Shown here piece by piece: positions 20,043-28,148 of a DNA stretch of 64,000 nt (positions within the stretch are counted from its first letter, which is position 1; every line of letters starts with the position of its first letter). The DNA is taken from assembly GCA_025353165.1 (NCBI GenBank), contig JANXRE010000141.1:1-64000 (forward strand). The letters are read 5' to 3'. The DNA comes from Acidobacteriota bacterium (GTDB lineage Bacteria; Acidobacteriota; Terriglobia; Bryobacterales; Bryobacteraceae). The position numbers were made by a program, and so were the translations under genes. A model generated the notes under the pieces. The model was given only the letters and a program-made list of their open reading frames with translations. It made no database searches and was not told where the DNA came from.

Positions 20043-20073
20043 TTTGGCTCCCCAAGGCGCTACACGAAGGAAA
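20043..20073 (+). repeat. Right copy of the ~30-bp direct repeat, IS-end-like
   Basis: Same blocks as at 10822-10851 (TTTGGCTCCCCAA and GCGCTACACGAAGGAAA), in direct orientation with one added G. It immediately follows the ISL3 transposase remnant and is probably its terminal sequence. Confidence 0.65.
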
Positions 20074-20214
20074 ATCGGGAGGGGTGGGCGTTTTGGAAAA
20101 GAACGATAAGTGGTGTTTCTGTCAATCACTTCCAGTAAGACGCAATCGGAGGCTGGAGCCGGCCTCGCCAATCGCGACGGGCCGATCCCCAAGCCCAAGC
20201 CGCCTCGGCGGAAT

Positions 20215-20538
20215 ATTCACAAACACTATACTGGCGTCTGTCGCGATTACGCCCATTTGGCCGTTACGTTCTGCCGGTGCATGAATATACCGGCGAGGTA
20301 GTGCACCGGCTACTTGGGCGACATCGGGATGCCACCGCCATACGGAGTTATGGATTTTGCCGCATGGTTCGACGTGTACTTCGGGGGCCGATGGTACACG
20401 TTCGATGCGCGCAATAACATCCCGCATATCGGACGCGTCCTGATAGCGCGAGGGCGCGATGCAGCAGATGTCGCCATCATCACCACTTTCGGCCCGAATA
20501 CACTCGAAAGCTTTCAGGTGTTTACCGAGGAAGTGTGA
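20215..20538 (+). pseudogene. Transglutaminase-like domain protein, truncated with in-frame stop
   Basis: The catalytic-Cys segment GVCRDYAHLAVTFCR is followed by CMNIPAR, then TAG (20299-20301), then CTGYLGDIGMPP, YGVMDFAAWFDVYFGGRWYTFDAR (His/Asp region) and GRDAADVAI in the same frame to a normal stop. Intact homologues have a Tyr at the stop position, so one base change made it. The N-terminal half before about 20215 is missing. Such proteins are predicted cysteine proteases or transglutaminases; this copy is dead. Confidence 0.75.
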
Positions 20539-20559
20539 TCGGGCCGGCTTTCAATCCGC

Positions 20560-20653
20560 TGCCGGCGTCCCCGCGGTGGCGCTGCTGGCCAGCTACATCC
20601 CGGCGCGCCGGGCAATGCGGATAGACCCGGTGACCGCGCTGCGGTACGGGTGA
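20560..20653 (+). pseudogene. Detached C-terminal tail of an ADOP permease
   Basis: Encodes VALLASYIPARRAMRIDPVTALRYG and a stop, the nearly invariant C-terminus of acidobacterial ADOP permeases. There is no permease upstream of it. The remnant at 8850-10579 lacks exactly this part, so the simplest reading is one gene split by about 10 kb of inserted DNA. An origin from a different permease copy cannot be excluded because a few residues (AGV) seem present on both sides. Confidence 0.75.
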
Positions 20654-20980
20654 CACAACTCGCGGCCCGCAAGAATCGACCCTTAACTCCCGCGCCATCA
20701 CCGCCATCCCGCTGCGGCCGCCCCGAAATCTCCGATCCGAAAGTTCGTTTTGGCACGTACGGATGATAGTCTCAGGGTGGAATGAGAACCACGTACGCAC
20801 CGCGACACCGGGCAACGCCCGACGGCCTCGCGCGCTTACGAATAATGTAAAATTACGAAACGAACCCACGGAGGGGTTAAGATACTTATAATCAGTCACT
20901 TGCCCAGCAAGAAATACCGTGCCGCCACTCCTGGCGATGCCTTCCTCGCCCACGTCTGACTCGGACGACTGAAAATGACA
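20654..20980. other. Gene-free spacer
   Basis: About 330 bases with no supported gene, RNA or mobile element on either strand. It ends in the promoter of the next operon. Confidence 0.5.
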
Positions 20981-20986
20981 TATAAT
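20981..20986 (+). promoter_or_regulatory. -10 element of the cytochrome-WD40 operon
   Basis: A perfect TATAAT 22 bases before the ATG at 21008. No good -35 is seen at 17 bases (CTGACT lies 19 bases upstream). Its position inside the longest possible ORF argues for the start at 21008. Confidence 0.5.
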
Positions 20987-21007
20987 GGTGCGCAACTGGG
21001 AACTCCT

Positions 21008-22321
21008 ATGCGCTGGATTCTCGCGGCTTTACTGCCGCTCTCGTTGTCCGCCGCCGAACCTAGCTTCTATCGGGACGTTCAGCCAATTCTCCAAAAAAAC
21101 TGCGTCGCCTGCCACCAGCCCGCGGTAACGTCTTCCGGCTTGGACCTGACCACCTACGATGGGTTTCGCGCGGGCGGCAAGCGCGGCCCTGCCTTCGCCC
21201 TCGCGATCCAATATGTCACCGGCCAAATGAAGCCGCCCATGCCGCTCGGCGGCCCGCCGCTGGCCGTGGCCGACATCGACGTAATTCGCGAATGGATCAA
21301 GTCCGGCGCAAAGAACGATACTCCCGCCGAGAGCATTTCTAACGAGCCTACGGTGTATCGGCAAGCTCCGGTGATCACGGCGTTGCGCTTCTCGCCGGAC
21401 GGGAAGCTGTTGGCGGTGAGCGGCAACCGCGAAATCCTGCTTCACCACGCCGACGGATCGGGGCTCGTCAAGCGGCTGCAGGGCAAAGCGGAACGGATCC
21501 TCTCGCTGACGTTTTCGGCGGACGGATCGATGCTGGTCGCGGGCGGCGGGACGCCGGCGCGGTTCGGCGAACTCCAGTTCTGGGATCCGGCCGCCGGCAA
21601 ACTGCTTCGCACCGTGCAGGTGGGCAGCGATACCGTCTTCGGCGCAACCCTTTCCCCGGACGGGAAGAAGGTTACCGCGGGCTGCACGGACAACACGGTT
21701 CACGTGTTCGAGACGGCGGCCGGCAAGGAACTCTACAAGATCGGCAGTCACGAGAATTGGGTCCTGGCGACGGCGTGGGGCATCGATTCCAAGCGGTTTG
21801 TCTCGGTGGGACGCGACCGCGCGGCCAAACTCGTGGACGCCGACGCCGGGCAGTTCCTCGAGAACGTCAACCAATTGCGCGGAGAGCTGTCCGCGGTAGC
21901 CCGCCACCCGAAGAAAGACGTCATCGTGATCGGCGGCGAGGACCGCATCCCTTACATCTACATGTTGGATCGGCCGCGAAACATAAAGGTTGGCGAAGAG
22001 GCGACTCTGATCCGCAAGCTGGAGACGCAGGATGGCGCGATTTTCGCGCTCGACTGGTCTCAGGACGGGAAGCAGATCGCGGTGGCGGGAGCAGGCCGGA
22101 GCGTGAACATCTACGATGCCGAATCCGGCGCGCGCATCGCCGCGTGCAGCGGTCACTCCGCCGGGATTTACGCCGTTGGGTTTTCACCCGACGGGACTCG
22201 GCTCGCTACGGGCGGGTTCGACGGACAGGTACGGTTGTATAGCGCCTCCGATTGCACGCTCCAGAAAGCCATGGTGCCGGTGCCGGTCCAAACCCCGGCC
22301 GCTGTGGGAGGTGCTCAATGA
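21008..22321 (+). CDS. Secreted c-type cytochrome domain + WD40 repeat protein
   Basis: A 437-aa exported protein. The signal peptide is MRWILAALLPLSLSAAE. A planctomycete-type cytochrome c domain follows (FYRDVQPILQKNCVACHQ, one CXXCH; MPLGGPPL supplies a possible axial Met region; ends near residue 100), then about seven WD40-like blades (repeated FSPDGKLLAVSG, LSPDGKKVTAGC, FSPDGTRLATGG). The combination is common in Planctomycetes and Acidobacteria next to DUF1549/DUF1553 and DUF1501 genes, as here; the substrate of these systems is unknown. The start at 21008 was chosen for the signal peptide and the TATAAT just upstream. It overlaps the next gene by ATGA. Confidence 0.88.
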   Translation: MRWILAALLPLSLSAAEPSFYRDVQPILQKNCVACHQPAVTSSGLDLTTYDGFRAGGKRGPAFALAIQYVTGQMKPPMPLGGPPLAVADIDVIREWIKSGAKNDTPAESISNEPTVYRQAPVITALRFSPDGKLLAVSGNREILLHHADGSGLVKRLQGKAERILSLTFSADGSMLVAGGGTPARFGELQFWDPAAGKLLRTVQVGSDTVFGATLSPDGKKVTAGCTDNTVHVFETAAGKELYKIGSHENWVLATAWGIDSKRFVSVGRDRAAKLVDADAGQFLENVNQLRGELSAVARHPKKDVIVIGGEDRIPYIYMLDRPRNIKVGEEATLIRKLETQDGAIFALDWSQDGKQIAVAGAGRSVNIYDAESGARIAACSGHSAGIYAVGFSPDGTRLATGGFDGQVRLYSASDCTLQKAMVPVPVQTPAAVGGAQ

Positions 22322-24546
22322 GGTGTCTCTTAGTCTCCGTGGCGCACGCACTGGTGCGTGCCGCGTCGGCACTCCTGCCGACGCTTGGCGAGGCGTGCGA
22401 AAAGTGGTGTCGCGAAGAGTCGCGACACGGCACGCACCAGTGCGTGCGCCACGTTGGGCTCTTACAACATAGATGGCTACTGGCGGCGTTTGGGGCGGCC
22501 CTGTGCGCCGCGCAACCGATGATCACGGACCTGCAACCTCGCGGGGTTCAAAAGGGCCGGCCCTTTACACTCACTGTGGTGGGCCAGGACCTGGCGGAGG
22601 GGGCGAAGGTTGAATCGACACTCCCCGCGACCTTCACGGCGCTCGGGGCGGAAAAGGGCGTGATGGGTGCGTCGTTTCTGGTGGAGCCTTCAGCAGAAAT
22701 GGCGGTAGGGGTTTACCCCATTCGAGTTGTGACGCCGGACGGGATTTCCAACATCCAGCTCTTCTCCGTGGGGGCCTTCCCCGAATACACCGAGGACGAA
22801 TCCCGGCCGGGAGCGCTGCCCAATTCCAACGACACCATCGAGACCGCGCAGCCTCTGCCCGCGGGAGCGCTGACCGTCAACGGCAAGCTTCGGGGACCGG
22901 AGCGCGACGTTTTCCGAATCGAAGCCAAACGGGGCGATAGGCGGGTTCTAGAGGTGGAAGCGCGCCGGTGCGGCTCGGCTATCGATCCGGTAATCGACGT
23001 GGAAGACGCGTCCGGCAAGGTACTGGCGCGCAGCGAGGATGCCGCGCTGCTGGGGCTGGACGCCCGCGTGGAGGTCACGTTCCCGAAGGACGGGTATTAC
23101 TACGTCGTGGTGCACGATGCGCGGTACTCGACTCAGAAGGCGAATTTCTATCGCCTGAACATCGGCTCCTATCCTTTTCCCGGCGACGTATTTCCGCTGG
23201 GCGGCCGGCGCGGCGAAACCGTGCAGGTCACTCTGGGCTCGCACAAGATCACCGCCGATCTGAGGAACGCGGGACGGGACACGCGGCAGGTGTTCATCAA
23301 TCTTCCTGACAGTCCCATTCTGCCGATTCCCTTCGCGGTCGGCGACGATCCGGAGGTGACCGATCCGGGCCCGCAGGCGCTCACGCTTCCGGTCACCATC
23401 AACGGCCGGCTCTCCAAGCCGGGCAAGACGGACCGCTACACGCTACAGGTCACGCCGGGCGAACCGCTGACGATTCGCATGCAGGCCCGCGAGCTCGGCA
23501 CATCCAAACTGATGGCCGTCCTCTCGGTGTTCGACCAGAAGGGCGTGACGCTGGGAAGGGCGGGCGACGAACCGCTGGCCGAGGACGTATATGACGTCAG
23601 CCAGAGCCGCACCGTAGGAGATCCCGAACTTCGCGTGAAAGCGCCCGCCGATGCCCACACCCTGGTGGTTGCCGTTGAGGACCTGGCGCTGCGGGGAGGG
23701 CCGGGGTATGCCTACCGGCTGAACGTGCGGCGAGGAGCGCAGGACATCCGGCTGGTGTTGAATACGCCTTACGTCAACGTGCCCGCGGGCGGATCCGCCG
23801 CGGTGCCCGTCATCGTGGAACGCCATGGTTACGACGGCGACGTACACATGCGGGTGCCGAATGCTCCGCAGGGGCTGCGTGTCGAGGGCGGCTACGTGGT
23901 GGCCGTTCCGCCGATGAAGGATGGTGAAAATACCCGCACGCGGAGCAGCATCGGAATTCTGATTCTCAGCGCCGAACCGGGCGCCAACATCCCGGCGTCG
24001 CAACTGACCGTGGAAGGCGTGGCCGATCTGACTGGCGGATCGCAGTTGATCCGGAGAGCGGAAGGTCCGGGCATGATGGTCGGCGTTTCCGGTGCCAAGG
24101 AGCAAGGGGCGGTCGACCGCCAGCGCACGCTTACCGCGCCATGGCTCGGACTGCAACTTCCGATGGCGGCGACAAAGCCGCAAGCCGCAACCCTGGAAGT
24201 CGCGATGGTGGAGCGGAAGCGAATGGCCGAGGGCGACCAGATCCAATTCCGATGGAAATGGATGCCGCGCGATCCGTTGCAGGAACTACCGAAGACGGTG
24301 GACGCCGATATGGTGGGCGCGGCGGACATCCGATTGATCGACGCCAGGGCGGAAACGCCCGAACGGACGACCGGCACTTTTCTCATTACGACGACGAAAC
24401 TCACCCGGCCCGGGAAGTACGACTTGTACGTCACGGGTCAGTTGAAGGTGGATGGACAAGAGCAGGAAGTAGTGTCCCGGCCGATTTCGGTCGAGGTCCA
24501 GGAAGTGGAGCCCCCCAGTGCTGCGAAAACTAATTCTGACAAGTAG
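22318..24546 (+). CDS. Secreted PPC-domain (pre-peptidase C-terminal) protein
   Basis: About 742 aa from the ATG that overlaps the upstream stop. After an odd N-terminus comes a signal-like segment (HRWLLAAFGAALCAAQP), an IPT/TIG-like beta domain (ITDLQPRGVQKGRPFTLTVVG), and a PPC domain (DVFRIEAKRGDR to GYYYVVVHDARYS), then more beta-sandwich modules including a second PPC-like one (GKTDRYTLQVTPGEPL). This is an extracellular or periplasmic adhesion or carrier protein whose homologues accompany DUF1549/DUF1553 proteins. A 116-base palindrome-rich element (22338-22453) lies between the ATG and the signal-like segment and adds about 40 residues, so the native start has probably been displaced. 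Confidence 0.75.
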   Translation: MRCLLVSVAHALVRAASALLPTLGEACEKWCREESRHGTHQCVRHVGLLQHRWLLAAFGAALCAAQPMITDLQPRGVQKGRPFTLTVVGQDLAEGAKVESTLPATFTALGAEKGVMGASFLVEPSAEMAVGVYPIRVVTPDGISNIQLFSVGAFPEYTEDESRPGALPNSNDTIETAQPLPAGALTVNGKLRGPERDVFRIEAKRGDRRVLEVEARRCGSAIDPVIDVEDASGKVLARSEDAALLGLDARVEVTFPKDGYYYVVVHDARYSTQKANFYRLNIGSYPFPGDVFPLGGRRGETVQVTLGSHKITADLRNAGRDTRQVFINLPDSPILPIPFAVGDDPEVTDPGPQALTLPVTINGRLSKPGKTDRYTLQVTPGEPLTIRMQARELGTSKLMAVLSVFDQKGVTLGRAGDEPLAEDVYDVSQSRTVGDPELRVKAPADAHTLVVAVEDLALRGGPGYAYRLNVRRGAQDIRLVLNTPYVNVPAGGSAAVPVIVERHGYDGDVHMRVPNAPQGLRVEGGYVVAVPPMKDGENTRTRSSIGILILSAEPGANIPASQLTVEGVADLTGGSQLIRRAEGPGMMVGVSGAKEQGAVDRQRTLTAPWLGLQLPMAATKPQAATLEVAMVERKRMAEGDQIQFRWKWMPRDPLQELPKTVDADMVGAADIRLIDARAETPERTTGTFLITTTKLTRPGKYDLYVTGQLKVDGQEQEVVSRPISVEVQEVEPPSAAKTNSDK
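22338..22453. repeat. REP/MITE-like palindromic element inside a coding start
   Basis: Perfect 26-base inverted arms at 22338-22363 and 22428-22453 (each containing GCGCACGCACTGGTGCGTGC or its complement), enclosing two further hairpins: GTCGGC-GCCGAC at 22365-22382 and GTGTCGCG-CGCGACAC at 22407-22428. The layout of nested palindromes with long terminal arms is that of a small non-autonomous element. I see no second copy in this window. Confidence 0.75.
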
Positions 24547-26680
24547 TCTGGCCGCCGCTGTGCTCGGCGCGGAGGTACGCGTCACGTTTCTGCGCGACGT
24601 CGCGCCGATTATGAACAAGGTTGGCTGCATGTCGGGCACCTGCCACGGCTCGGCGAAGGGCAAGAACGGATTCAAGCTGTCGCTGCGCGGATACGACGCG
24701 CAGTTCGACTACGAGTCTCTCTTGTACGATCTGTCGGGGCGCCGGTTCAACCGGGCCGATCCGGGCAAGAGCCTCATGCTGGCCAAGCCTTCGCAGGAAG
24801 TGGCGCACGGTGGCGGACTCCGATTTGAGAAGAGCTCCGATTACTACAAGACCATCTACAACTGGATCGCGCAGGGCGTGCCATTTGGCGATCCCGAAAA
24901 AGACTCGGTCGCCGAGCTGCGAGTGGAACCGAAAGAGATTTTCCTGGCGAAGCCGGGCGAGGCGGTTACCCCGAAAGTCGTCGCGCAGTTCCGGGACGGG
25001 CTGACACGCGACGTGACTCGCGAGGCGTCTATCGAATCGAACACTCCGGATGTCGCGCGCGTGGGCACCACGGCCGAGGTGAAAGGTGAGCGCGTCGGCG
25101 AAGCCACACTGCTGGTGCGGTATCAGGGCAAGTTCGCCACCGTCCCGGTGACCATCGTCAATCCCAAGCCGGGCTTTGCCTGGAAGCAGCTTCCGCAGTA
25201 CAACTACATCGACCAGAAATTGGACGCCAAGCTGGAGCGGCTGAAGATTCAACCTTCCCCGTTGATTGACGACGCCACGTTCTTGAGGCGTGTTTCGCTC
25301 GATCTCACCGGCCTCATCCCTACGCCGGACGCGGTCCAGGCATTCCTCGCCGATCCCGCGCCGTCGCACGTGAAACGTTCGAAAATGATCGACAAGCTCA
25401 TTGCCAACCCGGCGTTCGTCGATCATTGGACGTTGAAGTGGGGCGACCTGCTGCAATCCAGCCGCAAGTATCTCGGTGAAAAAGGCGTGTACGCGTTCCA
25501 CGATTGGATTCGCGATTCCATCGCAACCAACAAGCCGTACGACCGGATGGTGCACGAATTGTTGACCTCGCGCGGCAGTTCGTATGACGAACCCGCGGCG
25601 AATTTCTTCCGCGTTACGCGCGACGCCAAGCCCACCATGGAGAAGACTACGCAGGTCTTTTTGGGCGTGCGGATGGTGTGCGCGCAGTGCCACGACCATC
25701 CGTTTGAGCGCTGGACGCAGAACCAGTACTACCAGATGGCGGCGTTCTTCTCGGCGGTGGGCTTGCGCCCCGGCTACGAGGTGGGCGAGGAAATTGTCTT
25801 CGACCAGCGATCCGATTATGGGATGAAGCATCCGAAGGACGGCCGCCTGGTGAAGCCGGCGTTCCTGATCGCATCGAACGGCAAGATTCCGGTTCCCGAC
25901 GACCAGAGCCGGCGCGACGCTCTTGCCGACTGGCTGACCTCGAAGGACAATCCGTTTTTCGCCAAGGCCATAGCGAATAGGGTGTGGAGTTATTTCTTCG
26001 GCCGGGGCATCATCGAGCCGGTGGATGACATTCGCGCTTCCAATCCGCCTTCGAATCCGGCGCTGCTGGAGGCCCTCACCCAGGATGTCCTGGACCACAA
26101 CTTCGACCTGCAACACCTGATGCGGACCATCGTGAATTCGCGCGCCTACCAGACTTCGATCGTGGCCAACGACTGGAACGCGAGCGACCGGGATAACTTC
26201 TCCCACGCCTTCCCGAGGCGGCTTTCGGCCGAGGAGTTGATGGATGCCGTAGCGGCGGCGGCCGGCGCTCGGCCGGACCTGCCGGCGGTTCCCGAAGATA
26301 TCGGAGCGGAGCAGGTGGTGGATCCGCACATCGGCAAGGAAGGATTTCTGGATGTGTTCGGACGGCCGTCGCGAGAGTCCTCGTGCGAGTGCGAACGCCG
26401 GTCCGATTTCAGTCTGCCGCAGGCGTTGAACCTGGTGAATGGCCGAACGATCTCGGATGCGGTCGCGGACCCGAAGGGGCGCATCGCGAAACTGGTGTTA
26501 AGCGGCCGGGGCGATGCGGCGATTGTCGAGGACATGTATCTCGCATCGTTGAGCCGCACTCCGACGGCTCAGGAAAGTGAACACGCCGTTTCGTACTTGA
26601 GCGGCGGGGCGAAAGCGGCGCGCGCGCAGGACCTGCTTTGGGCTCTGCTGAACAGTAAAGCATTTCTGTATATCTACTGA
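24518..26680 (+). CDS. DUF1549/DUF1553 protein with N-terminal cytochrome-like segment
   Basis: A 720-aa exported protein: signal MLRKLILTSSLAAAVLGAE, a cytochrome-like segment (VAPIMNKVGCMSGTCHGS, with a CxxxxCH rather than CXXCH spacing), a Big-type beta domain (about residues 130-220), DUF1549 (ATFLRRVSLDLTGLIPTP onward) and DUF1553 (LADWLTSKDNPFFAKAIANRVW; RRLSAEELMDA). The molecular function of these domains is not established. The GTG start overlaps the previous gene by 29 bases, and DUF1501 follows after 13 bases, the usual partner order. Confidence 0.88.
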   Translation: MLRKLILTSSLAAAVLGAEVRVTFLRDVAPIMNKVGCMSGTCHGSAKGKNGFKLSLRGYDAQFDYESLLYDLSGRRFNRADPGKSLMLAKPSQEVAHGGGLRFEKSSDYYKTIYNWIAQGVPFGDPEKDSVAELRVEPKEIFLAKPGEAVTPKVVAQFRDGLTRDVTREASIESNTPDVARVGTTAEVKGERVGEATLLVRYQGKFATVPVTIVNPKPGFAWKQLPQYNYIDQKLDAKLERLKIQPSPLIDDATFLRRVSLDLTGLIPTPDAVQAFLADPAPSHVKRSKMIDKLIANPAFVDHWTLKWGDLLQSSRKYLGEKGVYAFHDWIRDSIATNKPYDRMVHELLTSRGSSYDEPAANFFRVTRDAKPTMEKTTQVFLGVRMVCAQCHDHPFERWTQNQYYQMAAFFSAVGLRPGYEVGEEIVFDQRSDYGMKHPKDGRLVKPAFLIASNGKIPVPDDQSRRDALADWLTSKDNPFFAKAIANRVWSYFFGRGIIEPVDDIRASNPPSNPALLEALTQDVLDHNFDLQHLMRTIVNSRAYQTSIVANDWNASDRDNFSHAFPRRLSAEELMDAVAAAAGARPDLPAVPEDIGAEQVVDPHIGKEGFLDVFGRPSRESSCECERRSDFSLPQALNLVNGRTISDAVADPKGRIAKLVLSGRGDAAIVEDMYLASLSRTPTAQESEHAVSYLSGGAKAARAQDLLWALLNSKAFLYIY

Positions 26681-26693
26681 GGGGGCGGATAAC

Positions 26694-28148
26694 ATGCTGA
26701 ATATTCCCGGACATCCCGTACACACCTGCGAGGGACCGACCCGGCGCGAATTGATGCGCATCGGCTCGATCGGACTGATGGGTATCAGCCTGCCGCATTT
26801 CTTCCTGTGGCGCGACCAGTCGAAAGCTGCCGTCGCCGACGGGAAGTACGCCGGCGCGCGCGGGTTTGAATCGGCGAAAAGCGTTGTGATGGTCTTTCTC
26901 CAGGGCGGACCCTCGCACATCGACATCTGGGATCCCAAGCCGGATGCGCCCCAGAACATACGCGGCATCTTCAAGCCCATCCCCACGAAGATCAAGGGCA
27001 CCTACATCAGCGAGCACATGCCGATGATGGCGCAGCACCTGGACAAGGCCACGCTGATCCGCTCCATGAGCTACACGCCGAACGGGCTCTTTAATCACAC
27101 GGCGGCGATTTATCAGATGTTGACCGGCTATCCGCCCGACAAGGTGTCGCCGTCGGGTCAGTTGGAACCGCCGTCTCCGGCCGATTTCCCCACTGCCGGA
27201 AGTCAGGTTTCGAAGATCAAGCCGCCGAAGGATCCGGTGCTGCCGTTCGTCGAACTGCCGCGCCCGCTGCAAGAGTCGGGGATCATCGGAAAGGGCGGCT
27301 CCGCGGGATTCCTCGGAAAAGCCTACGACCCATACCGGATGTATCAGGACCCGGCAAAACCGATAAAGCTGGAAGACCTGTCGCTGCGGAAGGAGATCCC
27401 GCCGCAACGGCTGAAGGATCGCTTCGAACTGCTGAAGGGCATTAACGGTTCCATGCCGGATTTGGAGAAAGCGTTGGGCGAGTACGCCGTGGATGAGTAT
27501 TACGGCAAGGCCTACGATCTGGTGCTGTCGGGCAAGACGCGGGCCGCGATGGACCTGGAGCGGGAGACTCCGAAGATGCGCGAGCGTTACGGCAACCATA
27601 CGTTCGGGCAGAGTCTGCTGATGGCGCGGCGTCTGATTGAGGCAGGCACGAAATTCGTGCAGGTGAACTGGCCTTCGGTGGCCAATGGCGACCCGGAAAC
27701 AACGGCCTGGGACACGCACGCCGCGAATTTTGCTCCGTTGAAGAATTTGCATTGCCCCAAGCTGGATCGCGGATTGTCGGCGTTGCTCGACGACATGGAC
27801 CAGCGCGGACTGTTGAAAGAAACGCTGGTGGTGGCGGTGGGCGAATTCGGCCGCAGCCCCCGCCTGGGTGTCTCGACGTCGGGCAATTCCAACTCGCCGG
27901 ACGGGCGCGATCATTGGCCGTATTGTTATAGCGCGGTGATCGCGGGAGCGGGAATCGCGCGCGGGATGCAGTACGGCGAATCCGACGCGACGGCTTCGTC
28001 GCCGAAGGAGAAGCCGGTGCATCCGAACGACTTGCTCGCCACGGTATATTATGCTCTGGGGATCGACCCGGATATGGAGATTCGCAATCACCTCAACCAG
28101 CCGCGCGAATTAGTAAAGGGGAAGCCGCTGGCGGATCTTTGGGTTTAG
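26694..28148 (+). CDS. DUF1501 (sulfatase-like alkaline-phosphatase-fold) Tat-exported protein
   Basis: 484 aa with a twin-arginine leader (TRRELMRIGSIGLMGISLP), the DUF1501 signatures VVMVFLQGGPSHIDIWDPKP near residue 63 and, toward the C-terminus, VAVGEFGRSPR with DGRDHWPYCYS. DUF1501 proteins have an alkaline-phosphatase/sulfatase-like fold and are nearly always encoded beside DUF1553 proteins. The reaction is unknown; sulfated or phosphorylated polymer processing is only a guess. An SD-like GGGGGCGG lies ahead of the ATG. Confidence 0.88.
   Translation: MLNIPGHPVHTCEGPTRRELMRIGSIGLMGISLPHFFLWRDQSKAAVADGKYAGARGFESAKSVVMVFLQGGPSHIDIWDPKPDAPQNIRGIFKPIPTKIKGTYISEHMPMMAQHLDKATLIRSMSYTPNGLFNHTAAIYQMLTGYPPDKVSPSGQLEPPSPADFPTAGSQVSKIKPPKDPVLPFVELPRPLQESGIIGKGGSAGFLGKAYDPYRMYQDPAKPIKLEDLSLRKEIPPQRLKDRFELLKGINGSMPDLEKALGEYAVDEYYGKAYDLVLSGKTRAAMDLERETPKMRERYGNHTFGQSLLMARRLIEAGTKFVQVNWPSVANGDPETTAWDTHAANFAPLKNLHCPKLDRGLSALLDDMDQRGLLKETLVVAVGEFGRSPRLGVSTSGNSNSPDGRDHWPYCYSAVIAGAGIARGMQYGESDATASSPKEKPVHPNDLLATVYYALGIDPDMEIRNHLNQPRELVKGKPLADLWV

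Noticed and set aside
24530-26329. 599-aa minus-strand frame
   Set aside because: Antisense shadow of the DUF1549/DUF1553 gene; composition is Arg/His-rich with no family signature.
26409-28091. 560-aa minus-strand frame
   Set aside because: Antisense to the DUF1501 gene with typical shadow composition.
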